Shown: positions 1 through 9,793, numbered from the stretch's first letter. The stretch is 51,955 nucleotides of DNA from Basidiobolus meristosporus CBS 931.73 (GCA_002104905.1 MCFE01000623.1:1-51955); one strand, 5' to 3'. A program made the numbers and translations. Notes: generated by a model not told the origin, from the letters alone.

Positions 1-411
1 GCTTGATCAACCATCGGGCAAAGTAAAGGCTCTGATTGGCTGAAATCCTTGAAATGCTAATTGGTCAGATTTGCCTAGTAAATTTGGCCAGTGATCGCCC
101 AGAAATTCATCTCAGTTCCCCCAGTCTACTGGCCATTCCGGCCACAATTCAGCTACCACAAACCAGTATAACTTAGCTCAGATATATTCAGATTCTCACT
201 TCTCAGGCCTGGCTTTCCAGGAAACCTCTCTCAGACCTAGCTAACTAGGAAATATAGTACCACTCAGCTTCTCAACCCTCAGACCTGGCTTACCAGGAAG
301 ATATCTCTCAGACCTAGCTTTCTAGGAATAACTTCAGATTAACTTGGCTTCTTTAGATACTTGTCATAAGTAAATAAAGATTTCACCACTTGGTGACTTT
401 CCTCCCCCTAA
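1..411 (+). mobile_element. LINE 3' end fragment (tail copy 1)
   Basis: No coding sequence is visible here. The stretch ends with the signature found at every LINE copy of this array: a CTTCTTTA box, then AAATAAAGATTTCACC, a short hairpin and a C-rich run ending CCCCCTAA (about 371-411). The interior has a series of small hairpins (208-326, listed separately). I read it as the 3' untranslated part of a 5'-truncated non-LTR retrotransposon, running off the left edge. The family is inferred from the copies downstream that carry reverse transcriptase. Confidence 0.55.
204..330 (+). repeat. Four hairpin units in the LINE 3' region
   Basis: Four units of the form CAG(A/G)CCTRG-NNNN-CYAGGA lie at 208-221, 236-249, 284-297 and 313-326. 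Units 1 and 3 have the stem CCTGG/CCAGG and units 2 and 4 the stem CCTAG/CTAGG, so the base change on one arm is matched on the other. Loops are 4 nt (CTTT, CTAA, CTTA, CTTT). Confidence 0.7.
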
Positions 412-1340
412 CAACCTCTCACTCTCAATTTCCAAGACAGTCCAATTGGGTGCACTACAACTATACAGAACACTAGCATTCTGCCACAACAAACTGCAAT
501 GTATCTAGGTCTGCCATTTTGTCAACATGGGATTGACTCAAAGCTCCACCTGAATAATAGGATCCGTCTTGCCCAACAGGCTCTCAAAAAGCTTCTAGTA
601 GTAGTCACTCCAGACACTCCAATTCAAAAGATCCCTATACTTCTGAAGCAGTATGTACTGCCGGTACTTGAATTTGGTCTCCACATTATACCCCTAACCT
701 CCAGAGAGCTTCACCGCCTGGATAAATTTCTCCATCAGTGTATCAGATCCTTGGTACCTTATCTTCCAGTATCTCCCTATATCCATGCAACTAATGGAGC
801 CTTTGGGTTCTACCCATACCAAATCCAAATGATCTATCTCCGTGCTTCCTTCCTAGTCAAACTTCAGAAATCTCATAACCCCTCCATCAAACAATGGCTT
901 GAATCTAACTCCTCCCTAAAATCTTCTTGCTGGCACAACCTGGTTGGCTCTGCTGTAGTAACAGAGTGTGCTTCAAAACTTCAAAAAGCTGAGAAACCAA
1001 GACTACTGGCTCAGGACCATCTAAGATCTATGTGGCAGAACTACTTACAAGTCCACACACCTTTCCTACTACACCTAATCCCAGGCTGGGTTCCAGTCGT
1101 GGATTATATTGATCAGAAACATCTACAATTTGTACTTCCCCCAAAACCCCTGAGTTTTATATTTACCCCTGATGAGCTTTACTTTATTGAAACAAACATT
1201 AGAGATGAAACAAAACATAAATTAGATTACTTATTAGAGAAGTTCTAGACCTCTTAATTGGCTTCTTTATTTGTACTTAGATTAGTTCTTAACTCAAATA
1301 AAGATTTCACCAACTTGGTGACTTTCCCTCCCCCTAAGGA
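412..1340 (+). mobile_element. 5'-truncated LINE copy 2
   Basis: A non-LTR retrotransposon copy that retains only the C-terminal part of the polymerase ORF and its 3' end. The 3' end is a GGCTTCTTTA box near 1259, AAATAAAGATTTCACC, the perfect inverted repeat TCACCAA-C-TTGGTGA, and a CCCTCCCCCTAA tail ending near 1337. It directly follows the tail of copy 1, so the two are head to tail. Confidence 0.8.
499..1248 (+). pseudogene. LINE ORF2 C-terminal fragment (post-RT region)
   Basis: The reading frame is open for about 250 codons from the ATG and continues upstream in frame to about 430, where homology to the other LINE copy ends. It aligns with the part of copy 3 that follows the reverse transcriptase: a YLGL motif, then a long helical region with ...FVLPVL(E/K)FGL... 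shared by both. No endonuclease or RT catalytic motif is left. This is a truncated retrotransposon protein, not a host gene; its frame is intact, so the insertion is probably younger than copy 3. Function of this C-terminal 'thumb/linker' region is not individually known. Confidence 0.75.
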
Positions 1341-3730
1341 CACTGAACCAAGCACATACTTTTGTTAAGATGCCAACTAAGTTGGGGATTGTAGCTCAAT
1401 AGTTTTCCCTTGACAAGCTTGTGGCTTTATTCCCCTTCACATTAGATTAGAGACAGAGCCCAAGTATTCCTAGCAAGCTTTTGCCAGAGGTTATTGCACC
1501 CAGTGAATACCCCACACACAAAACACTTGAGAAGTGTTGGATGTATCTCTCCCTGGGACCTATACACCACCACAACGCCATTGCAGCCTAATGATATTGC
1601 TAACTACTTGATGATTATCAGGTATCACACCAATCTACCCAGCTGTGTTGATACTGCATGGCTTTTTGTCAAGCATATGATATTGATTGCTGCTGCTTTG
1701 TCACTACCAACCAAATGCCCAACATCCCAGATGTGCCAGTGGCATAACATAGTATATGCACTGTCCCAGAGCTATTGTCAATTCCCTAACCCCTCACAGA
1801 AGAAGCTACTGGATGATGCAGTTGAATATGTGAAGCTTCAAAATCTTCAAAAACATGCATCCTACTGGAATTATATAATGCACTCTTTACCACTGAAGAA
1901 TGCTGCAGACACTACTAGAAGCATATCAAGAATACATGAAGCTCTACAGCCAGCTTCAGAAGATCTACCAAGTCCCAATCTTTTAGCTGCTGCTTTCTTT
2001 GTGCAAGACATATACAGCTCCAAGCCCTATATAGCTACTTCAAGAGATTGCTCTCACACAATTAACCTGGATGCAGCTACTTTAGAGGTAACTCTCTGTA
2101 AACTACCCAATAATACAGCACCAGGTCATGACAATATAACATATGAGATCTTGAAGCTGGCACCCACTGCTATGGCACATATATTGCTCCCATTCTATTT
2201 GCAGTGTACTTCACATGTGCAAATGCTGTTGGAATGGCGGTTGCAAAGGTGATTCCTCTATACAAAGGTAGAGGCTCAGCCAAACTGGCAGAATCCTATT
2301 CCCCTGTTTCCCTCTTACCAGCTTGCAGAAAGGTATTGGAACTGTTAATTGCATTGCAACTCTTATCTGGTGGCTTGTTCTTAGCAAGTCAGTTTGGTTT
2401 TATACCTAAAGTCTTGCTAGAAATGGCTGTTGTGCTAAGCCATGACCACACACTCTGTAACAAGTTTCCAGCAGTACTCTTGGATATTACCTGTGCATTT
2501 GATGCAGTTGACTGTAACTTTCTCTGGAGAAAACTTGAAGCTTTTGCCAGACCTTCAATTACAGCTCTTATCATGGCTTTATATCAGGACTCAAAGGCCT
2601 ACATTTTGCATCTAAATATGTAATCTACCACTTATGATGCTCCAAATGGGGTAGTGCAGGGATCTGTACTAGGCCCTCTACTATTTGCCATCTTTGTGAA
2701 CAACTTTGCTGCTGTGGAAGCCTCTGCACTTACAACTTTATGTGCAGATGATATTTGTATCTCTTCCAGTAATTTGGAAAAAGACTCTAACCTGATTGTC
2801 AGCTACCTTATACAAAACAATCTTAGTCTCTCAATGGCATAAACTAAGCCAGTTGGATGCAGTATCATGCTGAACTCTCAAACACTGCACCCAGCAGAAA
2901 CTGTCAGCTATCTAGGGCTTCTGTTTACTGTGTCTGGTCTGGATGTAAAGCTCATGTGTGGATGCAAATAGCACTTGCACGGCATGCTCTACACAAGTTA
3001 GTCTCTGTTACACCACCAGATATACCTTTGAGCCAATTTCACTTGTTACTCAAGCATTTTGTGCTCCCAGTACTGAAGTTTGGATTGGCAATAATGCCTA
3101 TTCTGACAAGATACCTGACAAAACTGGACAAGTTTGTTTCCCACAGCATTTATACTTTATGACCATGGCTCCCACCAACAGAGTATCACCATGCAGTCTT
3201 GGCAGCTTTTGGACTATTCCTGTATTCAATTAGGATTTTGTACCTCAATGCAAGACTACATATTCAACTCCAAAAATCAACAAACCAGCTAATACAAGCA
3301 TGGATCTCATGCAAGATGCTTGAAAATAACTCCTGTTGGGCAACTATCATTGGGTGCCCAAAAGTCCAGCAATTTGTCAAAGCAATAGAGGGGAGTAAAA
3401 ACCCCAAAGAAGCATATAGCCAGTATTTTAATCAACTTTGGCAAGAGTGTGTAATTCAGCAAACCCCATTTCTTTGCTTTATATCACCAATTAGCAAAAG
3501 CACATCACAATACATAGATCATAAGTTATTATTGCTAGTGCTACCACCACTCCCTCTCAACACTCTATTCAATGCAGAGGAACTACAAGAAGTAGCAACC
3601 TATCTACACATTAACCCAAAGTGTCTGTACAAATATGTTACAAGACTCCAGAATTAATCCCTGACTTCTTTATTTTCACAATGATTGACAATAAAGATTA
3701 CACCAACTGGTGGTTTCCTCCCCCCTAACC
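1341..3730 (+). mobile_element. LINE copy 3 with decayed reverse transcriptase
   Basis: The longest LINE copy of the array. It holds most of an RT domain plus the C-terminal region and ends with AATAAAGATTACACCA-AC-TGGTG and a CCTCCCCCCTAA tail (3690-3728). The endonuclease part is absent. It lies head to tail between copy 2 and copy 4. Confidence 0.85.
1494..3657 (+). pseudogene. LINE reverse transcriptase, broken
   Basis: RT motifs are readable in order. They are a TAPGHDNITYEIL block (about 2116), an IPLYKGRG...SPVSLLP block (about 2252-2320), a LDITCAFDAVD block (catalytic Asp, about 2479), VVQGSVLGPLLF (about 2652), and CADD in place of the usual YADD at the catalytic site (about 2744). 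The frame is broken by a frameshift near 2230, in-frame stops at 2621-2623, 2840-2842 and 3160-3162, and a second frameshift near 2950. The region after 2860 aligns with the C-terminal fragment of copy 2. The first frame starts at a non-ATG codon. Dead copy; no host function inferred. Confidence 0.85.
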
Positions 3731-4488
3731 CTCTGCCTTTTCTGATCTGCAAGAATCTATTGTCCCTGTGCCAACTCTTCCTGTCAACAAGACTCCCCAA
3801 GAATCATCTGCTCCTGCTCACTCTTCCTACTCTGAAGCTGTCAAAAGCCTGTTCCTGCTTCCTCAAGATATCCTGCTGCTTCTCCCAAGACTAAAAGAAA
3901 GTTTCCAGCCACTTTTGATTTACCTCCTGCTACTGACTGGGCTGTCTGCTACTTTGCCAATGTGGAGTTTATTCCTATATCTGAGCATAGGATGTATTGC
4001 AAGCAACAAGGTTACAATTTATCCAAGATTGTTAACATGAAATTTATCAACCATCACACTCTGGAGGTAGTACTTGACAAAAGTATTGCTAAACAATTCT
4101 CTCAAAATGTTTCTGACCAGTTTTACTGGGAACCTACTGACCATGCCTTTAAAGAGTTTCCTGATTGTCCAGTTTATAAGACCTTCTCATTAGAGGAATC
4201 TCTGCTCACAAGATTCACTTCACTTATCAAAAACTCCCCTTCACCTGCTGTTACTCACTTCCTAAAAGATTATTATATCTCTCAAGCTTATCCACTTCAC
4301 TTACCCATGAACCTGAACTCCAGTGTACTCTGGGATACTGCCTTGACTTTAGCTTAGATTGATTCATATTCAACTTGGTGTTTACTTTGGAAATCTTCTG
4401 TTCCCAGCTGGCTTCTTTATTTATAGTTAGACTTGTCTGTAATCAAATAAAGATTTCACCTACCTTGGTGACTTTCCCTCCCCTAAGT
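3731..4488 (+). mobile_element. LINE copy 4 carrying an ORF1 remnant
   Basis: A further copy ending with a GGCTTCTTTA box (about 4411), AAATAAAGATTTCACC, CC-taccttgg-GG hairpin and CCCTCCCCTAA (about 4445-4487). Unlike copies 2 and 3 it carries a reading frame unrelated to RT, taken as the first ORF of the element. Confidence 0.65.
3750..4357 (+). pseudogene. LINE ORF1-like (gag-like) protein, frameshifted
   Basis: The N-terminal part reads in one frame (3768 on; Ser/Pro/Ala-rich with a SYSEAVK motif that resembles the SYAEA motif common in LINE ORF1 proteins). After a 1-nt shift near 3845 it continues in the frame of 3884-4357 through KPVPASSRY, a basic PKTKRKF stretch and a compact hydrophilic domain with many aromatic residues, ending at TAG 4355-4357. 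No CCHC knuckle is seen. Assignment as ORF1 rests on position inside a LINE copy and on the motif; it could be another transposon protein. Confidence 0.5.
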
Positions 4489-4504
4489 GACTTTCTCTCC
4501 CCTG

Positions 4505-4789
4505 CAAGTCTTAGAGAATGCTGACCAAATTCCTTGTTGGGATTTACTTAGAATATTCTCATAAAAGTATCAGGCACCCAGAACATGGAAATTCTCAAAG
4601 TTATCCAAACAGCCCCAAACTTTGCACACATGTTCTTGGATCCTTCCTAGGCCTATCCTACATGTTTGTTATCCCAAGATCATGTAAAAGTATAAACACT
4701 ACTTTTACATTCAATAAATCATTAGGTGAAAATCACAAAATCTACTTGTTTTCCCAATCACTTACTATATCTCCAAGACTCTTACAACA
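4505..4789 (+). mobile_element. Partial copia LTR inserted in a LINE tail
   Basis: The sequence matches the copia LTR seen complete at 46007-46338, from its position ~75 to its 3' terminus TTACAACA (4782-4789). The first ~75 nt are missing. It is flanked on the left by LINE tail sequence (GTGACTTTCTCTCCCC) and on the right by GATTTCACCACTTGGTGA, the LINE 3' hairpin, so it sits within or between LINE tails. Confidence 0.8.
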
Positions 4790-5050
4790 GATTTCACCAC
4801 TTGGTGACTTTTCTCCCCCCCCCAAACCATTAATAATGTTGTTCACAATTTATCCTTATCCCTCTGGCTACCCCCTTCCCACTGAACCATGTCTTGAGCA
4901 CTGAAGTTCAATCATCTCTCCTTATTAACTTACCTACAAATTCCCCTCAGCTACACACTCTTGCATCAGAGCTACAACAGTAGTATTGCTTCTTTGTTTC
5001 AATTGAAATAAAGATTTCACCTCTGGGAGGTGGTCTCCCCCCCCCCCTCA
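4790..5050 (+). mobile_element. Two LINE 3' tails in tandem
   Basis: One tail is at 4790-4826 (GATTTCACCA-CTTGGTGAC, then nine C) and another at 5004-5050 (AAATAAAGATTT, CACCTC-TGG-GAGGTG, then ten C). The short segment between them has no recognisable coding sequence. The last hairpin differs in sequence from the others but keeps pairing. Confidence 0.65.
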
Positions 5051-5062
5051 AATTTATAGACT

Positions 5063-5109
5063 GTAATCTAAGTGACCAAGTTAGGTGTATATAAGGTGTG
5101 ATTACAACA
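5063..5109 (-). mobile_element. Copia LTR remnant, terminal 47 bp
   Basis: AATCTAAGTGACCAAGTTAG followed by a TTACAACA-type end matches the terminal part of the inverted LTR at 49300-49362. Only this end is left. Confidence 0.55.
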
Positions 5110-5761
5110 TTCACAATATCATATAGGCCAACACAAAACTAATCTTCCACTGATGAACTTGTAAACAAACCACCAACTTGGCACTTGCTACTACACTTTG
5201 AGTTATTGAAGTAAAATACTCATCTGTTGGTCATTGTCACAATCCCACTAACCCTAAACTGATTAAAGGTGTCCCAACTATATCTCTCTGGATTATATCT
5301 CCAGGCATAGCTTTGGACTAATTAGGCTTCTGTGCATATCTGCCCTAGACAATTAAAGAATTAGTCACTTTCTGACATTCATAGCCCTTGCCTTGACCCT
5401 GATTCAAACAGTGGTAGAGATATGCAATCCCTTAGCACTTTTCCATGACATAATTTTTGCATTATAATTCGTTGATAGCCTGTAAATTATCTTTGCTATT
5501 GCATTGAGAATTCCGAAAGACCCTAGGAATAAGTGTGATACATTACCAGTGTTAATTCTATATTGTAATGTCAGTACTTGATGGATCTTTTGCCGCTTAA
5601 TTCACTATCTCACTTCAAGTTCCAGAACCAAAAGATGAATTAATTGGCAGTGAGTTGAGATCACACGCTAATAAATTGCAAGCTAATCTGGTAGCTTAAT
5701 ATAATTTTTTATTGCATGACCATAGAGTATGCCTTAACTCTAATACATGGTGACTTTGCCG
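5110..5761. other. Intergenic, no gene seen
   Basis: AT-rich spacer between the retrotransposon pile and the first host gene. No ORF with a recognisable domain, no tRNA and no repeat of the LINE or LTR families was found. Confidence 0.5.
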
Positions 5762-5770
5762 TATATATAA
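5762..5770 (+). promoter_or_regulatory. TATA box of the 5805 gene
   Basis: TATATATAA lies 35-43 nt before the ATG at 5805, which fits a short 5' leader. Confidence 0.5.
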
Positions 5771-5804
5771 GGAATCCTTATAGCATAAGTAACATACATC
5801 AATC

Positions 5805-6320
5805 ATGCGCTTCACTACATTCGCAACTATCGTCAGCTTAGTTACTCTTGAGTTAGTTGTTGCCGTTCCCTCTGGCTACACTTCATCCTCCGCCCAGCCT
5901 TTCAAGAAGGTCTATCTTCGCCGAGTACCATGCGGACAACAAAATACACCATGTTACCATAATACGAGAGCCTTTGTACTTCCATCAGCTCCAGTGGCGA
6001 AGGTACCATTGCTGAGACAGGTGTTCACCACGGTCACCCGGAAGCATGATAACGTGAATACTGCTCATGCAGAAAGCGGAAAAAGGCTGGATGTCAAGTA
6101 TCAAGCAGGCCCGAGCCTCGAGTTAGAGGGATCGGCTGGAGCCTCAGAGTATGCCAGGTTGAAGGGGGCTGAGCATCCTTACGTCTATACGCAGCCAACT
6201 GAGGATGTGGAGTACTCGGAGCCAGTGGAGGAAACCCAATGTGTTGAAGAATGCGCGAATGAAACTGAACAAATCACCGAGCCTATTGAAGAAACTCAAT
6301 GCAGTGAAGATTGTGCTTAG
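5805..6320 (+). CDS. Small secreted protein with duplicated Cys-containing C-terminal motif
   Basis: Single-exon ORF of 171 aa starting with ATG after a TATA box. Residues 1-20 form a signal peptide (MRFTTFATIVSLVTLELVVA, cleavage likely before VPSG). The mature protein is polar, with two Cys near residue 45-50. Its C-terminus contains two copies of a 13-residue unit, EPVEETQCVEECA and EPIEETQCSEDCA, separated by about 10 residues, the second ending at the stop codon. An AATAAA signal follows at 6346. No known domain was recognised; a cell-surface or secreted effector-like role is only inference from the signal peptide, small size and Cys pairs. Confidence 0.7.
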   Translation: MRFTTFATIVSLVTLELVVAVPSGYTSSSAQPFKKVYLRRVPCGQQNTPCYHNTRAFVLPSAPVAKVPLLRQVFTTVTRKHDNVNTAHAESGKRLDVKYQAGPSLELEGSAGASEYARLKGAEHPYVYTQPTEDVEYSEPVEETQCVEECANETEQITEPIEETQCSEDCA

Positions 6321-6345
6321 TGGATGTGATTAATGGATATGATTG

Positions 6346-6351
6346 AATAAA
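6346..6351 (+). terminator. Polyadenylation signal
   Basis: AATAAA 26 nt after the stop codon of the secreted-protein gene. Confidence 0.5.
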
Positions 6352-6940
6352 GCTCTCGGGGATTTGAATGATAAGAAATGCGTGAATGACACAGTTGACA
6401 GAGCTGGACGCTTGTTTCTGCTATAGCCTTAACGCTTGGTCAGTAGCACTGATAGTAGCACAATAGCTACTGGCACACTTTCAGAATGCACTTTATCCCA
6501 GTGTTACGTAGCTTTGGAGGCCTAGAGTGCTTGCAGGTGGGTTACTATCATAGAGGACTATTTTTGTGGACATAGTGGGCGCTACCAATCATGCGCAAGT
6601 GATGGTTGATACCACCAACGCGCGGTACCATGTCCAAGTAAATATGTACAATGAAATATATTTCCGTAATTAGATAATCATCCAATCCCAGGGGGAAATA
6701 CTATAAGCAAATATTTCAACTAGGAAAATATACAATAATTTACATCTGCTATCCAACAACAAGCATTAAAAGCCAGTGAACAAGGTGGGGACGAGGAATA
6801 TATTACACGAACAATCAAGCAAATGGTATAAATTGCTGCTTGGGACTATGAGGGCGGAGATTAATGGCTGTGCGTAATAGGTGCAGATGAGGTTTGCAAT
6901 ATTGGGTCACAGTGAATGGTGGCTGAGGGGCTCGATTGTA
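6352..6940. other. Intergenic, convergent gene ends
   Basis: No gene recognised. The two flanking genes converge here, so the region should hold their 3' ends. Confidence 0.5.
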
Positions 6941-6943
6941 AAA

Positions 6944-8104
6944 CTAATAAACAAGATCGTACTTGATCCATGGGTGGTCCAAGATTTCCTGGATAGTGAC
7001 CCTCTTCCGGTAGTCTTTCTCAAGCATACTATCCAGTAAATCCAGACAGGCGATGGAACTTCTGACTTTCGGATGTGTGTAGCTGTGATGAATGGCCTGT
7101 ACAGGATTGGCGAACGGTGTCTGTCCATATAGGATGGTGTACAACAGAACACCTAATGACCATATCTCAGCGGGCTCTGGACGGTATGCTTGACCAAGGA
7201 GAATCTCTGGGCTTGCGTAGGTTATGGTGCCACAAAATCGGTTGAGGTAGCAGTTGCGTCTTGGTAAGATAATCGACGAACCGAAATCAATCAATTTTAT
7301 GTTGTAATTGGAATCAATCACGATGTTTTCATCTTTGATGTCGCGGTGACACACACCCCTGCTGTGCAGATATCCAAGACAACTGACTAACTGCCGAAAG
7401 ATATGTTTAGCAATGTTCTCCGGAAGGCGGTTGCATTGTTCGATACATTCGAATAAATCACATGACATTTGTCTCTTGACTAACCGCGGGCGCTCTATTG
7501 GTGCAGGGTGCTCAGCGTATGAGATGTCACCTATATCAGTCACCTTCAACCCCCCCTTAACAGCAGGGGCCCACTCAGAGCCGTGATACTCCATGACAAG
7601 ATAAACGTACTGAGCATCTTCAAAGAAATCGAAGAACCGGACAATATTTTCATGTCGTAGGTTTTTCAGTAGATATACTTCCATTGGCATGTCACCAAGT
7701 TCTGCGTCATGCACCCAACTCTGAGGAGGGATTTTCTCTTTGAGTATGAATTTGATAGCCACTTCTTGATTATCTACTCGCCGGTAACCATTAGTGACGA
7801 AACCAAACCCACCACTGCCCAATTCGGCCCCGATTGAGTACTTTGTAAGGAACTCGCTTTTGAACTTATAATTCTTGAGTATCATCTGAACGGGGCTCGA
7901 GAGCGACCGCTCCGATTGATCATTGGACAGCTCTTGGCTCGAGTTTTCTGAGTGACGCTTGTTCTCCGAGCGAGAATTCTGATTGGAGTGAATAATATGT
8001 TCTAAGGAGGCAGAGTGGGCCAGCACCTGCGCTGCGATGTTGACGGAGAGCGTGGACGGAGGTAGAAGCGATTTACCTTGAAGGTTGTAGGACAGCATGG
8101 ACAT
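6944..8104 (-). CDS. Ser/Thr protein kinase, PAS-kinase-like catalytic domain
   Basis: Intronless kinase of 386 aa. The frame is open further upstream to 8242, but that codon is TTG. The first ATG is at 8104 and a TATA-like TATTTAAATA at 8249 fits the shorter form. All catalytic elements are present: glycine loop GSGGFG, VAIKF lysine, HRDIKDEN catalytic loop, DFG, and the CGTITYASPEIL segment before subdomain VIII. The stretch between the VAIK lysine and helix C (KEKIPPQSWVHDAELG) matches the PAS kinase family (yeast Psk1/Psk2), as does FFDFFED. PAS domains are missing: only ~90 Ser-rich residues precede the kinase domain. An insert of about 30 residues follows the hinge MEYHG. Likely a nutrient- or stress-signalling kinase; substrate unknown. 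Confidence 0.8.
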   Translation of the reverse strand: MSMLSYNLQGKSLLPPSTLSVNIAAQVLAHSASLEHIIHSNQNSRSENKRHSENSSQELSNDQSERSLSSPVQMILKNYKFKSEFLTKYSIGAELGSGGFGFVTNGYRRVDNQEVAIKFILKEKIPPQSWVHDAELGDMPMEVYLLKNLRHENIVRFFDFFEDAQYVYLVMEYHGSEWAPAVKGGLKVTDIGDISYAEHPAPIERPRLVKRQMSCDLFECIEQCNRLPENIAKHIFRQLVSCLGYLHSRGVCHRDIKDENIVIDSNYNIKLIDFGSSIILPRRNCYLNRFCGTITYASPEILLGQAYRPEPAEIWSLGVLLYTILYGQTPFANPVQAIHHSYTHPKVRSSIACLDLLDSMLEKDYRKRVTIQEILDHPWIKYDLVY

Positions 8105-8248
8105 GTTGATGGAGAAGAATAAGGTAACAGGAGGGATTCTAAAGAATAATGAAGAGATCAATCTCCAAGATGTCACAAAAAGAAGACAGAAAATTTCAAG
8201 GCAGACAGTTGTTGAAGCGATTTGGGAGAACTCGATCCCCAAGGACTC

Positions 8249-8258
8249 TATTTAAATA
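8249..8258 (-). promoter_or_regulatory. TATA-like box upstream of the kinase gene
   Basis: TATTTAAATA, about 145 nt before the chosen ATG at 8104 and directly before the rejected TTG extension. Confidence 0.35.
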
Positions 8259-8269
8259 AACACGGCCGC

Positions 8270-9716
8270 AATTTGGAGCAGAATGGGTAGTGCTATGAAT
8301 GCCGGTCTAAATAAGGTGATTGGATCGGAAAGTATTAGAAGGGCTAGGTACGCTAGGCTGAATGCATAGCCTTCGTGCCCTGGCAGCGCTTGACAATACC
8401 ATGGCATTTGTTGAGGAATGGGGTGATTACAAGGACCAAGGGAATTACAAATCGGGCGATTCCAAAGACAAGCTTGATTTCCCATCGAGTGAGTATAAAG
8501 ACAGGCATATAAGGAGAGCGCAGCCAGGAGAGACTTAAACAAAGGCAAGGAGATGCATAAAAGAGGAAATGGCTCCGGCTTAATGGTTTTGAATCATCCC
8601 TGTTTTGCACATCCAGTAGTGGGGAGCGGCGACATTCGCTGAGCGACAAAAAGCGCAACTGAAGTGGATGTCTCACAAATCAGTAGCATGACTTAATTGC
8701 TTGGGTCAGAACAAGTCTATCTGAGGCACTTGATGGATCTTGATGGAAGATTCTTGGTTGGCTGTTGGGGTAATCGGTGAGTAGGTGGGTGCGTGGGTGC
8801 GTGGGTGCGTGGATGATAACCTCCATGATGTCACTAGGATATGTTCACATACCCCTATTCCGCTTGGATGAGAAGTTGTAGGTGCCAGCTTCCATATTGG
8901 TGTTCTCCTGAGGAACTGCGGTGCCATGTAACAGGAAACCGATTCACTGTTTTAGCTGCGTTAAATGAACTGAAAGCATCTACAGATCGGTGTCTAGCAT
9001 CCGCGGCCGCTGGCCAATCAGCAGACTCATTGATTACTAGGGGAGATTGGCCAGTTCTGAATGGCTATTGCCCGATTTGTTACAATTAACCAGATGAATT
9101 GGTGTGTGTGGTGGCTTCATCGACAAAAGCATCACTGAAGAGCTTAGGGTCGGAGCCAGCTTACGATATTAAGGATAAGATTTGTAAATAATGATTGCCT
9201 TCTTCTGAAACACCCATCGCTGCTTTAAAGCGCTCCCCTCATGCTGGAGGGATGTTTTCATGTAGGAGGCTGATTGGCAGGCAGGCCCAGTGGAGAATAG
9301 GCATTCCTCTGTATCTGGCCTGCTGTGGAGGGGCGGCGTCTTCCGGAGAGGCCTATGTGTGCATCGAACGTTTCTTGCCACGGAGGCGAGTCTTGATCAT
9401 CGGCGATAATATGCTCAGCAAAGCTTGGACCAGATCTCGGGACTAATTGAATTGGATTGACGAATGCTTTAGCAAATTGAATGATGCATGCTCTAGCACA
9501 AATGTTCTGGATGAAGACAGATTTCGAATAAAGTACTCGGCCATTTCATTTATTCGGGGTGATTGGTAACATTGCCCGGTGGACAGCTCATTTGTTCGAA
9601 AACCGTCAAGACGCATTTATCAAGGTGTGTGGACGCATTTATTGACTGAAATCGTTTAATATGAAGATTGACCGGTCTCGAACCGATGGTTTTGAATGGT
9701 AATCTTGGGCTAATGA
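8270..9716. other. Intergenic; no convincing gene
   Basis: Several short frames cross this stretch on both strands, but none has a recognisable domain or splice-supported extension. A short G/T-rich tandem (GGGTGCGT repeated) lies at about 8786-8812. An 82-codon ATG frame at 8841-9089 has no family resemblance and is left uncalled. Confidence 0.45.
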
Positions 9717-9720
9717 TCTG

Positions 9721-9793
9721 TAATGAAGTGGGATCTGTAAACCTCTAATGAAGTGGGATCTGTAAACCTCTAATGAAGTGGGATCTGTAAACC
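9721..9793 (+). repeat. 25-bp tandem repeat, three units
   Basis: TAATGAAGTGGGATCTGTAA plus ACCTC is repeated exactly at 9721-9745 and 9746-9770, with a third copy of 23 bp at 9771-9793. There is no divergence between units, so the expansion is recent. It is intergenic. Confidence 0.9.

Noticed and set aside
8105-8242. 46-residue hydrophobic N-terminal extension of the kinase
   Set aside because: The frame opens with TTG, lies next to a TATA-like box and translates like a pyrimidine-rich leader; the first ATG is at 8104.
8252-8548. 98-codon hydrophobic Cys-containing minus-strand frame
   Set aside because: Starts with TTG; no ATG in frame gives the signal-like sequence.
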